This document shows positions 20,061 through 30,032 of a stretch of DNA of 64,000 nucleotides, piece after piece. The notes beneath the pieces were generated by a model. That model made no database searches, had not been told where the DNA came from, and saw only the letters and a program-made list of their open reading frames with translations. Origin of the DNA: Pseudomonas indica NBRC 103045. Lineage in GTDB: Bacteria > Pseudomonadota > Gammaproteobacteria > Pseudomonadales > Pseudomonadaceae. The translations under genes and the position numbers were made by a program. The number at the start of each line of letters is the position of its first letter. Position 1 is the first letter of the stretch. The stretch is from positions 1 through 64,000 of the forward strand of contig NZ_BDAC01000003.1 in assembly GCF_002091635.1 (NCBI RefSeq), in the 5' to 3' direction.

Positions 20061-20729
20061 TTATTTCGCCACCCCAGCCCCAAGCCAGGCGCGCAATTCT
20101 GAAAACTCTTCAATCGCCAGCAATGGTTCATGCTCGAGCAGAACCTCCAGCGGCTGAGCACCATAGCCGACCGCCACCGCATCCAGCCCCGCCCGCCGAG
20201 CCATCAGCAGATCGAAGGAAGAGTCCCCCACCATAAGGGCCTGCTCCGCCACCATGCCGCAATGCGCGAGAATTTCATGCAGCATGAGCGGATCGGGCTT
20301 ACCAGCAGTCTCATCGGCACAGCGAGTCACGTCGAAATAATCCAGCCAGCCATGACCCGCCAGAACATGATTCAGACCGCGGCGACTCTTGCCCGTCGCC
20401 ACAGCCAGGCGGTACCCCGCCTGCCTGAACGCCCCCAGCGACTCGACCACCCCCGGGAACAGCGCCGAAGGCTCGTTTTCGAGAGCCAGGTAATGTTCGC
20501 TATATTGCTGGCGAAAGCGCTCCACACGCCCCGCGTCCCGCTCAAGCTCGGGATACAGGGTCCGGATCGCCTCCGACAGCGAAAGACCGATAATCCCTTT
20601 GATTGCCGCCTCCGCACGCTGCGGCAACGAGCAAGACTCGGCCGCCCGACGCATGGATTCAACGATCCGCCCGATGGAGTCGACCAGAGTGCCATCCCAA
20701 TCGAAAATCAACAGCCGATAGTCACGCAC
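20061..20729 (-). CDS. HAD-superfamily phosphatase (Gph/YjjG-like)
   Basis: 222 aa. HAD fold: motif [11 protein letters not shown] at about residues 9-18 with the nucleophile aspartate, motif II in [10 protein letters not shown], and motif III/IV in [11 protein letters not shown] ... [16 protein letters not shown]. It resembles phosphoglycolate phosphatase-type enzymes, but the substrate is not evident. The start is GTG at 20729 with GGAG 7-8 nt upstream, overlapping the rluC stop by 8 nt. A longer ATG form would overlap rluC by over 60 nt and is less likely. Confidence 0.9.
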   Translation of the reverse strand: MRDYRLLIFDWDGTLVDSIGRIVESMRRAAESCSLPQRAEAAIKGIIGLSLSEAIRTLYPELERDAGRVERFRQQYSEHYLALENEPSALFPGVVESLGAFRQAGYRLAVATGKSRRGLNHVLAGHGWLDYFDVTRCADETAGKPDPLMLHEILAHCGMVAEQALMVGDSSFDLLMARRAGLDAVAVGYGAQPLEVLLEHEPLLAIEEFSELRAWLGAGVAK

Positions 20730-21675
20730 CAAGACGCTCCAGAGTCTGTACCCACATATCGTCGACAGGCGCCTCCAGACGCAACTCGCCACCCTCAGGC
20801 AGCGGCACGGTCAACGAATAGGCATGAAGGAACAGGCGCTTGCCTCCCAAGGCACGGATTTCCTGGGTAAATGCCTCATCACCATACTTGGCATCCCCCG
20901 CGATCGCGTGCCCAGCATGCTTGGCATGTACGCGAATCTGGTGGGTACGCCCGGTAATGGGACTGGCCTCGACCAAAGTGGCAAAATCACCGAAGCGACG
21001 CAGGACACGGAACTCGGTCAACGCATCCTTGCCCTCGGTATTGACCTCGACCATACGCTCGCCGGAGCGCAGGTTGTTTTTCATCAACGGCGCGCGAACC
21101 TGCTTCTTCGACGTCGGCCAACTGCCTCGCACCAGCGCCATGTAGCGCTTATCCACGCCATCGCCACGCAGCGCCTCATGCAGATGGCGCAACATGCCGC
21201 GTTTCTTCGCGATCATCAACAAACCGGACGTATCCCGATCCAGGCGGTGTACCAGCTCGATATCCTTGGCCTCCGGGCGCAATTGGCGAAAAGCCTCGAT
21301 CACCCCATAGCTGAGCCCGCTCCCGCCGTGCACGGCGATACCCGCCGGCTTGTTGATAACAATGAGAGCCTTATCCTCATAGAGGATCGCCTGCTCAAGG
21401 CGCTCCAGGAGCCCCTGAGCAAGCGGTGCCGGCTCGTCGCGCTCGGCCAGACGCAGCGGCGGCACGCGCACGATGTCGCCCGCCTGAAGCTTGTATTCAG
21501 GCTTGATTCGACCTTTGTTCACCCGCACTTCGCCCTTGCGCAAAATGCGGTAAACCAGCGTCTTGGGCACGCCCTTGAGCTGGGTACGAAGGAAATTGTC
21601 GATGCGCTGGCCGGCAAATTCCGGCGCGACCTCGAGCAGCTGAACGCCGGAGGTCGGAAGGGAGGGAGTCGTCAT
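20722..21675 (-). CDS. rluC: 23S rRNA pseudouridine synthase RluC
   Basis: 317 aa. Makes pseudouridines 955, 2504 and 2580 in 23S rRNA. An N-terminal S4 RNA-binding domain ([33 protein letters not shown]) is followed by the RluA-type catalytic domain with the active Asp in [12 protein letters not shown] prefer the ATG at 21675 ([12 protein letters not shown]). ATGs at 21684 and 21687 are also possible and none has a good ribosome site. It is divergent from rne, the same neighbours as in E. coli. Confidence 0.94.
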   Translation of the reverse strand: MTTPSLPTSGVQLLEVAPEFAGQRIDNFLRTQLKGVPKTLVYRILRKGEVRVNKGRIKPEYKLQAGDIVRVPPLRLAERDEPAPLAQGLLERLEQAILYEDKALIVINKPAGIAVHGGSGLSYGVIEAFRQLRPEAKDIELVHRLDRDTSGLLMIAKKRGMLRHLHEALRGDGVDKRYMALVRGSWPTSKKQVRAPLMKNNLRSGERMVEVNTEGKDALTEFRVLRRFGDFATLVEASPITGRTHQIRVHAKHAGHAIAGDAKYGDEAFTQEIRALGGKRLFLHAYSLTVPLPEGGELRLEAPVDDMWVQTLERLGA

Positions 21676-21704
21676 GGCCGGCATCATAACAATTTTTCAT
21701 GCAA

Positions 21705-21733
21705 TTGAAGCACTTAATCATTGCTGCTATAGT
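21705..21733 (+). promoter_or_regulatory. Extended -10 sigma-70 promoter of rne
   Basis: The -35 is TTGAAG (21705-21710), the spacer is 17 nt and the -10 is TATAGT (21728-21733) with a TGC extension just upstream. It predicts a start near 21740 and a leader of about 505 nt before the rne ATG. Confidence 0.8.
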
Positions 21734-21739
21734 CGCGAA

Positions 21740-22245
21740 CGCCGCCAAAAGCGGCCTGGTCCGCGGATGATCGCCAAAACTGCCATCCCGACCATATGCA
21801 AACCCATTCAGGACGCGAGGCCGTCCGACGGGATTTCGCCGCGAAAGGCCGCGATCTTCCCGGAAACCCAAGCCTCGAGCCATGACGCGCGATCGCCCGA
21901 ACGGGCAGTCGCGGTAAATGCCAACCCGCTGCGGATTCTGCGAGCGGCACCCGATTTTCAAGGGATACGTGTAGGGTGGAGATGCACGACCATCGGACTG
22001 TGTAGCAGCACGCTTTATTCAAGACGCTTCATCTCGTCCGCTGCCGATGGTTGATTCCTCCCCTGAGAAAGTGCTTTCTGTCACAACAGCAAGCAGGAGA
22101 CGTAGTCGCGACCCCGGCCTTTCGGCCGAACGTTGCTAGACACTGGAACGGCCGACAACCATTCCTGACGCGCCCTGACACCGACCGCGAGAGTCGTGTG
22201 TGCCGAACGCCGTTTCCGGCAGCACCGGAAACCGAACGGTACTAC
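21740..22245 (+). promoter_or_regulatory. Long 5' leader of rne (candidate rne-II autoregulatory RNA)
   Basis: About 500 nt without a convincing gene lie between the promoter and the rne start. RNase E controls its own message through a structured leader in E. coli, and an rne-II RNA motif has been described upstream of Pseudomonas rne genes. Stem-forming stretches are visible (for example GCCGCCAAAAGCGGC near 21740 and GGCCTTTCGGCC near 22117). I have not shown that the fold matches the described motif. Confidence 0.6.
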
Positions 22246-25200
22246 ATGAAAAGAATGCTGATTAACGCGACTCAGCCCGAAGAGTTGCGTGTTGCACTGG
22301 TCGACGGCCAACGCCTGTACGACCTGGACATCGAATCGGGCGCCCGCGAGCAGAAGAAGGCCAATATCTATAAAGGCCGCATCACCCGCGTCGAACCCAG
22401 CCTCGAAGCCGCTTTCGTCGATTTCGGCGCCGAGCGCCACGGCTTCCTCCCCCTCAAAGAAATCTCCCGCGAATACTTCAAGAAGAACCCCGAAGGCCGC
22501 ATCAACATCAAGGAAGTGCTGAGCGAAGGCCAGGAAGTCATCGTCCAGGTCGAAAAGGAAGAACGCGGCAACAAGGGCGCCGCCCTCACCACCTTCATCA
22601 GCCTGGCTGGCCGCTACCTGGTGCTGATGCCCAATAATCCGCGCGCCGGCGGCATTTCCCGCCGCATCGAAGGCGAAGAACGCAACGAGCTGCGCGAAGC
22701 CCTCAACGGTCTCAACGCCCCCGCCGATATGGGTCTCATCGTTCGCACTGCCGGCCTGGGCCGCAGCAGCGAAGAACTGCAATGGGACCTGGACTACCTG
22801 CTGCAGCTCTGGACTGCCATCAAGGAAGCGTCCCAGGACCGCGCCGCCCCGTTCCTGATCTACCAGGAATCCAACGTCATCATCCGCGCGATTCGCGATT
22901 ACCTGCGCCAGGACATCGGCGAAGTGCTGGTCGATAGCGTCGAGGCCCAGGAAGAAGCGCTCAGCTTCATCCGCCAAGTGATGCCTCAGTACGCCAGCAA
23001 GATCAAGCTGTATGAGGACAGCGTCCCGCTGTTCAATCGCTTCCAGATTGAAAGCCAGATCGAAACGGCATTCCAGCGCGAAGTCAAACTGCCGTCCGGT
23101 GGTTCCATCGTCATCGACCCGACCGAAGCCCTGGTATCCATCGACATCAACTCCGCTCGCGCGACCAAGGGCGGCGATATCGAAGAAACCGCGCTGCAAA
23201 CCAACCTGGAAGCCGCTGAAGAGATCGCCCGCCAGCTGCGCCTGCGCGATATCGGTGGTCTGATCGTCATCGACTTCATCGACATGACGCCGGCCAAGAA
23301 CCAGCGCGCCGTCGAAGAGAAGGTGCGCGAAGCCTTGGAAGCCGACCGTGCACGCGTCCAGATCGGTCGCATCTCGCGCTTCGGCCTGCTGGAGATGTCC
23401 CGCCAGCGCCTGCGCCCCTCCCTGGGCGAAACCAGCGGTATCGTCTGCCCGCGCTGCAACGGTCAAGGCATCATCCGTGACGTCGAATCCCTGTCGCTGG
23501 CGATCCTGCGCTTGATCGAAGAAGAAGCGCTGAAAGACCGCACTGCCGAAGTGCGCGCGCGCGTGCCCTTCCAGGTTGCAGCCTTCCTGCTGAACGAAAA
23601 ACGCAACGCCATCACCAAGATCGAGTTGCGCTCCCGTGCTCGCATTTTTATCCTGCCGGATGACCACTTGGAAACCCCGCACTTCGAAGTGCAGCGCCTG
23701 CGCGACGACAGCCCGGAAGTCCTGGCCGGTCAATCGAGCTACGAAATGGCGCCGAGCGAGGCCGAAGAAGCCCACCCCATCAGCGCCACCCGCACCCTGG
23801 TTCGTCAGGAAGCCGCGGTGAAGACCGCGCCGCAGCGCACCGTTCCCGCACCGGTACCGGCCAGCGAACCCACAGCCGCCGCCAAACCCTCCGCGGAACC
23901 GAACCTGTTCAAGGGCCTGGTCAAGTCGCTGGTCAGCCTGTTCGCCGGCAAGCCGGAAGAGAAACCCGCCGAAACCACCGGCAAGCCGAGCAGCGAACGT
24001 CCGGCGCGTAGCGAGGAGCGGCGCTCCAGCCGCCAGCAGAACCGCCGCCGCGATGGCCGCGAAGGTGGTCGCCGCGATGACGAGCGCAAGCCGCGCGAAG
24101 AACGCCAGGCTCGCGAAGAACGTCAACCCCGCGAGCAACGCGAAGAGCGCCAGCCGCGCCCGCCCCGCGAGGAACGCCCGCGTGACCGCGAAGTAGCCGA
24201 AGGCCAGGAGAGCCGTCGCGAACGCCAGCCGCGCGAAGAGCGTCAACCGCGCGAGGAACGCAAGCGTGAGCTGCGCGAACCGCTGGATGCCCAGCAGGAA
24301 ACCACGCGCGAAGAGCGCCCTGCCCGTCCGCCGCGCCCTCCGCGCGAAGAGCGTCAGCCCCGCGCCGCCGAGCAGGCCGCGAACGAAGAAGAACTGCTGC
24401 AGGGTGAAGAGCAGCACGAAGAGTCCCAGGAAGGCAGCGATGGCGAACGCCCCCGCCGCCGCTCTCGTGGTCAACGCCGCCGCAGCAACCGTCGTGAACG
24501 CCAGCGCGACGCCCAAGGCAACGAAATCGAAACCACCGAGGAAGACGGTGCCGAACGCAACGAACCGCAGGTCTCCGGTCTTGCAGTGGTTGCGGCAGCA
24601 GAGGCCTCCGGCGTGATCGCCAGCGAAATCCAGGCGGAAACCGCAGCAGCCGAGCAAGGCGTTCAGCCAGAAGCAGAAACCAGCGCCCCTGCCGAAGCCG
24701 AGGTCGTTACTTTCGTCGCCGAGCAGGCTGCTACCGAGCAGCCCCAGGCAGAGGCCGAGGTAGCTACCGCCACACCGGAAGAGCCTGCAGCCCAAGCGCC
24801 CGAGGAAACCGCCGCTACACCTGCGACCGAGACTGCCCCCGAAGCTCCGCAAGCCGCTTTGGAGCAACCAGCCGCACCGGTCGCTCCGAGCACGGGCCGC
24901 GCACCGAACGATCCCCGTGAGGTCCGTCGCCGTCAACGCGAGGCCGAACGCCTGGCACGGGAAGCTGCGGAAGCCGCCAAGGCAGCCGAAGCCACACAAC
25001 AGGTCGAGGCACCAGTAGCCGAAGCGAATGTAGAAGTGGAAGCAGAAGCCACTGCAGAGCCGAGCACCGAAGCCGTTCAACCGGTGGACGAAGCCCAGGT
25101 GATCGAGCCGATCGCTCCGACCGTAGAACCGGAATCGGTCGAGCCTGAAGCCGAAAAGACCATAGCCGAGGCAACCAACGAGCCGGAAAGCGCGGCCACG

Positions 25201-25287
25201 CCTGAAACCGAAACCGAAACCGAAACCGAAACCGAAACCGAAAAAACGGAAGACCAGCAGAGTGATGAAATCAAGCCACACGCTTGA
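22246..25287 (+). CDS. rne: Ribonuclease E
   Basis: 1013 aa. Endonuclease at the core of the RNA degradosome, starting mRNA decay and rRNA/tRNA maturation. The catalytic half (about 1-510) has the S1 domain ([15 protein letters not shown]), metal ligands Asp300 (VSIDINS) and Asp343 (IVIDFIDM), and the Zn-link CPRC at 401-404. The C-terminal half is disordered: arginine-rich blocks with many REER/PREER repeats, then an acidic Ala/Glu/Thr-rich part, a conserved [19 protein letters not shown] block, and a TE-repeat tail. The start is the [13 protein letters not shown]; longer in-frame extensions lie in the leader. Confidence 0.97.
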   Translation: MKRMLINATQPEELRVALVDGQRLYDLDIESGAREQKKANIYKGRITRVEPSLEAAFVDFGAERHGFLPLKEISREYFKKNPEGRINIKEVLSEGQEVIVQVEKEERGNKGAALTTFISLAGRYLVLMPNNPRAGGISRRIEGEERNELREALNGLNAPADMGLIVRTAGLGRSSEELQWDLDYLLQLWTAIKEASQDRAAPFLIYQESNVIIRAIRDYLRQDIGEVLVDSVEAQEEALSFIRQVMPQYASKIKLYEDSVPLFNRFQIESQIETAFQREVKLPSGGSIVIDPTEALVSIDINSARATKGGDIEETALQTNLEAAEEIARQLRLRDIGGLIVIDFIDMTPAKNQRAVEEKVREALEADRARVQIGRISRFGLLEMSRQRLRPSLGETSGIVCPRCNGQGIIRDVESLSLAILRLIEEEALKDRTAEVRARVPFQVAAFLLNEKRNAITKIELRSRARIFILPDDHLETPHFEVQRLRDDSPEVLAGQSSYEMAPSEAEEAHPISATRTLVRQEAAVKTAPQRTVPAPVPASEPTAAAKPSAEPNLFKGLVKSLVSLFAGKPEEKPAETTGKPSSERPARSEERRSSRQQNRRRDGREGGRRDDERKPREERQAREERQPREQREERQPRPPREERPRDREVAEGQESRRERQPREERQPREERKRELREPLDAQQETTREERPARPPRPPREERQPRAAEQAANEEELLQGEEQHEESQEGSDGERPRRRSRGQRRRSNRRERQRDAQGNEIETTEEDGAERNEPQVSGLAVVAAAEASGVIASEIQAETAAAEQGVQPEAETSAPAEAEVVTFVAEQAATEQPQAEAEVATATPEEPAAQAPEETAATPATETAPEAPQAALEQPAAPVAPSTGRAPNDPREVRRRQREAERLAREAAEAAKAAEATQQVEAPVAEANVEVEAEATAEPSTEAVQPVDEAQVIEPIAPTVEPESVEPEAEKTIAEATNEPESAATPETETETETETETEKTEDQQSDEIKPHA
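25204..25239 (+). repeat. (GAAACC)6 microsatellite in the end of rne
   Basis: Six perfect tandem copies of GAAACC encode six Glu-Thr pairs near the C-terminus of RNase E. The 6-bp unit keeps the reading frame, so slippage would change the tail length without disrupting the protein. Confidence 0.95.
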
Positions 25288-25302
25288 TTTCACACTGCCA
25301 AT

Positions 25303-25331
25303 AAAAGGGGATGCCTAGGCATCCCTTTTTA
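25303..25331. terminator. Intrinsic terminator after rne
   Basis: A stem AAAAGGGGATGCC / GGCATCCCTTTTT with a TA loop (one G-T pair) runs into T residues. A-rich and T-rich flanks on both sides let it serve rne and the convergent murB. Confidence 0.9.
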
Positions 25332-25374
25332 TTGATGGCTCCGAACCACCGCCTCACCACTGGAATCAGCAAGT

Positions 25375-26394
25375 TCAAATCACGTTCGGCTCTATCTCCA
25401 GCGCCACGCCGAAGCGTGCAGCGACATCCGCCTGTATCCGTTGCGCCAAGCCCAACAATTGTGCCCCGCTGGCATTGCCATAATTCACCAGGACCAACGC
25501 CTGCAAGCGATGCACGCCCGCATCACCGTCTCGAAAGCCTTTCCAGCCAGCCCGCTCGATCAACCAGCCCGCTGCCAACTTTACTTGCCCATTGGCCTGG
25601 GGATAGACCACCAGATCCGGGTGCTCAGCTTGTAAATGCACCGCGACCTCCGCACTGACCAGCGGATTCTTGAAGAAACTACCGGCATTTCCAAGCTCGG
25701 CAGGGTCTGGCAATTTTTCCCTGCGAATGGAACAGATCGCATTGCTCACATCGATAGCCGTGGGATCGGAAATACCTTGATCAGCCAATCGCTGCCGCAC
25801 CGGCCCATAGTCCAGATGCAGGCGCTTTTGGCGACTCAAGGCAAAGCGCACCCGCAGAATGAGCCACCGTCCTGCCTGTCGCTTGAACAGACTATCCCGA
25901 TAACCGAACGCGCAGTCTTCCAACATGAAGTCCCGCAGCTCGCCACTATGACGATCGAGCGCGGTCAGCCCGGCAAAGACATCCTTGATTTCCACACCAT
26001 AGGCACCGATGTTCTGCATCGGTGCAGCCCCCACGGTGCCGGGAATCAGGCTGAGGTTTTCCAGGCCGATCAAGCCCTGGGACAGACTCCACAGCACGAA
26101 TGGATGCCACGGCTCTCCCGCCTCCGCCTCGACGACTACCTGTTCACCATCGTCGCTAAGAATGCGAATGCCTCGGCTGGCCATCCGCACTACCAAGGCC
26201 TCGACATCAGCCGTCAGCAGCAGATTGCTCCCTCCGCCGATCAACAGCAAAGGCAGCCCTTTCTGCTCGGCATCACTCAAAGCCTTGCGCAGTTCTTGCT
26301 CCCCCCGCACTTCTACGAACAGGCGGGCGGATACGTCCACGCCGAACGTATTGAACGGCTTCAGCGACTGGTTTTCCTGAAAATGCAAACTCAC
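25375..26394 (-). CDS. murB: UDP-N-acetylenolpyruvoylglucosamine reductase
   Basis: 339 aa, type I MurB. FAD enzyme that completes UDP-N-acetylmuramate. FAD-binding IGGGSNLLL near residue 53, the SLIPGTVGAAPMQNIGAYGVEI loop, and the catalytic serine in NAGSFFKNP near residue 230 are all present. It starts with GTG overlapping the ptpA stop codon (GTGA). It is the last gene of the kdsB-ptpA-murB overlap chain. Confidence 0.96.
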   Translation of the reverse strand: MSLHFQENQSLKPFNTFGVDVSARLFVEVRGEQELRKALSDAEQKGLPLLLIGGGSNLLLTADVEALVVRMASRGIRILSDDGEQVVVEAEAGEPWHPFVLWSLSQGLIGLENLSLIPGTVGAAPMQNIGAYGVEIKDVFAGLTALDRHSGELRDFMLEDCAFGYRDSLFKRQAGRWLILRVRFALSRQKRLHLDYGPVRQRLADQGISDPTAIDVSNAICSIRREKLPDPAELGNAGSFFKNPLVSAEVAVHLQAEHPDLVVYPQANGQVKLAAGWLIERAGWKGFRDGDAGVHRLQALVLVNYGNASGAQLLGLAQRIQADVAARFGVALEIEPNVI

Positions 26395-26855
26395 AGCCGC
26401 CCCTTGATCTCTGCCAGAAGCGCATCGCTGGCCCTCTCGATCAGGTCCAGAACCTGCTCGAAGCCGTCTTCACCGCCATAGTAAGGATCAGGCACTTCGT
26501 CCAACGCCATGTCATAGCGGCGCAAGAAAAGATCCAACTCGGCCCGGGCAGTCGCAGGCCGCACCGCCTGGATATTCCGAAGGTTGCTGCGATCCATTGC
26601 CAGGACCAGATCGAAGCGCTCGAAATCTTCGCGCTGGAACTGACGGGCGCGCAACCCGGACAGGTCATACCCACGCAGACGCGCAGCCCGGCAGGTACGG
26701 CTATCCGGAGCCTTTCCCACGTGCCAGTCGCCCGTCCCCGCCGAATCGATATGAATTCGCTCTTCCAGGCCTGCTTCACGCACGCGATGGCGAAAGACGC
26801 CTTCCGCAGTCGGCGAACGGCAAATATTGCCGAGACATACGAACAGAACGCGCAT
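26391..26855 (-). CDS. ptpA: Low-molecular-weight protein-tyrosine phosphatase
   Basis: 154 aa. The P-loop CLGNICRS (CX5R, Cys8) opens the protein, and the general acid Asp is in VPDPYYGGEDGF near residue 118. Bacterial members often control exopolysaccharide tyrosine kinases, but no kinase gene is in the window. The ATG at 26855 overlaps the kdsB stop (TGATG). A GTG 3 nt earlier is also in frame. It overlaps murB by 4 nt. Confidence 0.93.
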   Translation of the reverse strand: MRVLFVCLGNICRSPTAEGVFRHRVREAGLEERIHIDSAGTGDWHVGKAPDSRTCRAARLRGYDLSGLRARQFQREDFERFDLVLAMDRSNLRNIQAVRPATARAELDLFLRRYDMALDEVPDPYYGGEDGFEQVLDLIERASDALLAEIKGRL

Positions 26856-27619
26856 CACGCCCCCAGCAGGCGGCGCACCCGCTCCAGGTCTTCCGGCGTA
26901 TCCACACCGGCCGGCGGCGCTTCCAACGCATCGGCGACATGGATGCGCACGCCATGCCAGAGCGCACGCAACTGTTCCAGGCTTTCGGTGTTTTCCAGCC
27001 AGCAGGGCCCCCAGGAAACGAAGTCATGGAGAAAACCGGCACGGTAGGCATAGATTCCGATATGCCTGCGATACGGAACGCCGACAGGCAGGCTTTCCTT
27101 GCTCTGCGCAAAGGCATCACGCGCCCAAGGCAACGGGGCACGACTGAATGTCAGCGCGAGACCATCAAGATCCGCAACGACCTTCACGACATTGGGATTG
27201 AACAACGAGGCCACGTCTTCGATCGGCTCAGCCAGTGTCGCGATCCCCGCTTCGGGATGAGCAGCCAGATTGCCGGCCACCTGGTCGATGATCGAAGGGG
27301 GGATCAATGGCTCATCGCCTTGTACGTTGACGACGATGGCGTCGCTGGCCAGGCCCAATTGAGCCGCCACTTCGGCCAGCCGGTCAGTCCCGGAGTTATG
27401 CTCGACACGGGTCAGCAACACCTCCGCACCGAACGCACGACACGCCTCGACAATACGCGCATCGTCGGTGGCCACAACCACACGACTGGCGCCGCTACGC
27501 CCGGCCTGCTCCCAGACGTGGCGAATCATCGGTTTGCCGGCGATATCCTGCAGCGGTTTACCGGGCAGGCGGCTGGAGGCAAAACGAGCGGGGATGACAA
27601 CGGTAAAGTCGATACTCAT
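26855..27619 (-). CDS. kdsB: 3-deoxy-manno-octulosonate cytidylyltransferase (CMP-KDO synthetase)
   Basis: 254 aa. Activates KDO with CTP for lipid A-core assembly. The N-terminal nucleotide motif [16 protein letters not shown], then VVVATDD, and [12 protein letters not shown] around residue 95 are the family signatures. It overlaps the upstream Trm112-like gene by 4 nt and the downstream ptpA by 1 nt, so the set is probably translated in coupling. Confidence 0.97.
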   Translation of the reverse strand: MSIDFTVVIPARFASSRLPGKPLQDIAGKPMIRHVWEQAGRSGASRVVVATDDARIVEACRAFGAEVLLTRVEHNSGTDRLAEVAAQLGLASDAIVVNVQGDEPLIPPSIIDQVAGNLAAHPEAGIATLAEPIEDVASLFNPNVVKVVADLDGLALTFSRAPLPWARDAFAQSKESLPVGVPYRRHIGIYAYRAGFLHDFVSWGPCWLENTESLEQLRALWHGVRIHVADALEAPPAGVDTPEDLERVRRLLGA

Positions 27620-27801
27620 TTGTCCAGACGCTCATCGACACTGAGGGTACGGGCTTCGCTTTCCAGCATGACCGGGATGCCGTCGCGCACAGGGAATGCC
27701 AAAGCATCCGCCTTGCAGATCAGTTCGGATTTATCGTCGGTGAGCTTGAGCGGCCCTTTGCACAAAGGGCAGGCCAGAATATCGAGCAGTTTCGGATCCA
27801 T
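27616..27801 (-). CDS. ycaR: Trm112/YcaR family small zinc-type protein
   Basis: 61 aa. It starts [18 protein letters not shown], the Trm112/YcaR signature, but carries only one CxxC pair plus a later Cys ([12 protein letters not shown]). It lies immediately upstream of kdsB with a 4-nt overlap, as in most proteobacteria. The eukaryotic family member activates methyltransferases. The bacterial role is not settled. Confidence 0.93.
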   Translation of the reverse strand: MDPKLLDILACPLCKGPLKLTDDKSELICKADALAFPVRDGIPVMLESEARTLSVDERLDK

Positions 27802-27902
27802 GGGAAATTCCTGAGGTGGTCTAGTCATCCGGATATGCCGGCTCGAAGCGCCCTCTCCGGCGCCGGCCTCGTCTGCATCCGAAGCCAGATGGACAGGCAG
27901 GA

Positions 27903-28907
27903 TCAGAGACGGTCGGGCAACAGACGGACCAGTTGCGCATCGAACCAGGCAACGAAGCTGGCCGATGGCATGGCATCCACTGCCAGATACCACCAGTCTT
28001 CAGCCGCGAAACCTCGGCATTTCACCGCATCCTTTTCGGTCATCACCAGGGGTAGCGGCGGGCTGAAATGCAGCTCAGCGGCGCTGTATCGGGCGTGGTC
28101 GGCGAAGGCGTGCGGAATCGGGCGCCAGTGTAGCGCTTCGAGGGTAGCGAAGAAACGCCGTGGATTACCGATGCCAGCAACCGCGTGCATTGCTTGCCCT
28201 GAAGGAAAACTGTCCAGCGCCCGCCGTTCGTCACTGGCCAGATTGATCAGTGCGGAGGGCCGCAGCTGGAAAGCGAAACCATCCTGCCGGTCCTCAGCGG
28301 CACCGTTATAGAGCAAGGCGTCCACACTGAGCAGGCGAGTTTCAGGTTCGCGCAGAGGACCGGCCGGAAGGCAGCGGCGATTACCCAGGCCACGGGCGGC
28401 ATCGATCAGAACCAACTCCAGGTCGCGCGCCAGGCGATAGTGCTGCAACCCGTCGTCGCATAGGATCAGATCCAGCGACTCGGTTTCCAGCAAGGCGCGC
28501 ACCGCCCGGGGCCGGTCGGGATCGATCACCAGGGGTACGCCTGTGCGCTGGACGATCAACAAGGGCTCGTCGCCAGCCTGCTCCGCGGCGTCCGTCAGTT
28601 TGACACGCCAAGGCAGTTGCGGAGGATGGGCACCATAGCCGCGGCTGACCACGCCGACCCTCAACCCACGCGCCCGGCAATGTTCGATCAGCCAGAGGAT
28701 CAGCGGCGTCTTGCCGGTGCCGCCAACGGTGATATTGCCAACTACCACCACCGGAACAGGCGGACGGTAGATATTCCCCTCGCCGGCCAGGAAACGCTCC
28801 CGACGCCGTGTCACTACGCGACGGTAGAGAGCCTCCAGCGGGCGCAGGAGGCCGAGTGCGGGGTGCCCCCGGTACCAAGCCTCCTGCAGGCGATCGGCGA
28901 GACTCAC
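27903..28907 (-). CDS. lpxK: Tetraacyldisaccharide 4'-kinase
   Basis: 334 aa. Inner-membrane-associated kinase that adds the 4' phosphate of lipid A. The Walker A motif is in [15 protein letters not shown] near residues 55-69, and the [15 protein letters not shown] segment contains the catalytic Asp. An N-terminal amphipathic stretch provides membrane contact. It overlaps exbD by 4 nt. A 101-nt gap separates it from ycaR. Confidence 0.96.
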   Translation of the reverse strand: MSLADRLQEAWYRGHPALGLLRPLEALYRRVVTRRRERFLAGEGNIYRPPVPVVVVGNITVGGTGKTPLILWLIEHCRARGLRVGVVSRGYGAHPPQLPWRVKLTDAAEQAGDEPLLIVQRTGVPLVIDPDRPRAVRALLETESLDLILCDDGLQHYRLARDLELVLIDAARGLGNRRCLPAGPLREPETRLLSVDALLYNGAAEDRQDGFAFQLRPSALINLASDERRALDSFPSGQAMHAVAGIGNPRRFFATLEALHWRPIPHAFADHARYSAAELHFSPPLPLVMTEKDAVKCRGFAAEDWWYLAVDAMPSASFVAWFDAQLVRLLPDRL

Positions 28908-29332
28908 GGAGCCGGCTGCGCCTCGATCGTAGTGATCCGCAAATGGGCGAAGCCGAGCTTGCCGGCCGCGTCCATTGCCGTGATCACCGCTTGGTGAGGC
29001 GTCTTGGCATCGGCACTGATGACCATCGGCACGCTGTTGTCGCCGCCCGATTCCTTGCTCAACGCCGCCATCAGACTGGCCAGGTCGCTCTTCAGCAGGG
29101 CCTGCCCGTTCAACGAATAGTTGCCCTCGGCATCGATCAGGACTTCCAGCCGCTTCACCTCGGCTTCTTCCGGCGGCGTACCACTGGCTGCTTCGGGCAG
29201 GTCGACCTTGAGCTGGGTCTCACGAGTGAACGTGGTGGTCACCACGAAGAACAGCAACAGGATGAACACCACATCGATCAACGGAGCCAGGTTGATCTCG
29301 ATGTTTTCCCGCGGTTTGCGCCGGAATTTCAC
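28904..29332 (-). CDS. exbD: ExbD/TolR-family biopolymer transport protein
   Basis: 142 aa. Single N-terminal membrane helix (about residues 14-34) containing the proton-path aspartate in [16 protein letters not shown], followed by a periplasmic domain. Forms a proton-driven motor with the ExbB-like protein encoded just upstream (4-nt overlap). No TonB gene is adjacent. In pseudomonads this copy sits with lpxK and comEC, so its partner is not obvious from context. Confidence 0.93.
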   Translation of the reverse strand: MKFRRKPRENIEINLAPLIDVVFILLLFFVVTTTFTRETQLKVDLPEAASGTPPEEAEVKRLEVLIDAEGNYSLNGQALLKSDLASLMAALSKESGGDNSVPMVISADAKTPHQAVITAMDAAGKLGFAHLRITTIEAQPAP

Positions 29333-29961
29333 GCCTTGCCCTCACCCAGGTCGACGTCGCGATCACCCTGTACCACTTCCACCAGCTTGATGGCTTCCTG
29401 CTCCATGCCGACCACCAGCTCATCCACCCGACGCTGCAGGTAACGATGGAAGAACAACGCCGGGATCGCCACGATCAGACCAGCCGCCGTGGTGATCAAC
29501 GCCTTGGCGATCCCGCCCGCCAGCATTGGGGCATTGGCCATACCGGCACCCATGAAGGCACTAAAGATTTCGATCATGCCCAGCACGGTGCCGAGCAGGC
29601 CAAGAAGCGGGGCCACAGCCGCGATGGTACCGAGCGCGGTGAGATAACGTTCCAGCTCATGGATGACCCGGGCGGCGGCCTCTTCGATGCATTCCTTCAT
29701 GATCTCGCGACCATGCTTGGAGTTGGCCAGGCCCGCCGCAAGAATCTGCCCCAACGGCGAATTGTTACGCAGTTCCTTGAGTTTGTCGTTGCTGAGTTGC
29801 TTGTCCTTGATCCAGCGCCAGACCTGTCCGAGCAGATGCGGCGGCGTGACGCGGCTGGGCCGCAGTGTCCATAGACGTTCGGCGACGATACCGGCGGCTG
29901 CGATGGAACAGAGAATGATCGGCAGCATGATCCAGCCGCCTGCTTTGACCAGTTCCCACAC
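29329..29961 (-). CDS. exbB: ExbB/TolQ/MotA-family proton channel protein
   Basis: 210 aa. Three membrane helices: about residues 10-30, 110-135 and 150-175, the last two in the MotA/TolQ/ExbB domain (AVAPLLGLLGTVLGMIEIFSAF and IAKALITTAAGLIVAIPALFFHRYL). It pairs with the downstream ExbD-like protein. A role as an alternative energising pair for outer-membrane transport or envelope integrity is inferred from the family. Confidence 0.94.
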   Translation of the reverse strand: MWELVKAGGWIMLPIILCSIAAAGIVAERLWTLRPSRVTPPHLLGQVWRWIKDKQLSNDKLKELRNNSPLGQILAAGLANSKHGREIMKECIEEAAARVIHELERYLTALGTIAAVAPLLGLLGTVLGMIEIFSAFMGAGMANAPMLAGGIAKALITTAAGLIVAIPALFFHRYLQRRVDELVVGMEQEAIKLVEVVQGDRDVDLGEGKA

Positions 29962-30032
29962 GAGATGAATCCCCCTCGAAAAAGTGGCGACACTCTAGCA
30001 TAGGGACATCCCTCCGCCGACCGCTCCGGTTC

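Noticed and set aside
25204-25239. Tandem repeat considered as CRISPR or phase-variable switch
   Set aside because: Units are only 6 bp without spacers, so not CRISPR. The length keeps the frame, so it is not an on/off switch.
22081-25293. 1070-codon minus-strand reading frame opposite rne
   Set aside because: Composition (Phe/Leu/Gly/Arg blocks) mirrors the repeats of rne. RNase E motifs identify the plus strand as coding.
28904-29961. exbB/exbD read as tolQ/tolR of the Tol-Pal system
   Set aside because: No tolA, tolB or pal is adjacent, and the neighbours lpxK and comEC fit the second exbBD-type locus of pseudomonads.
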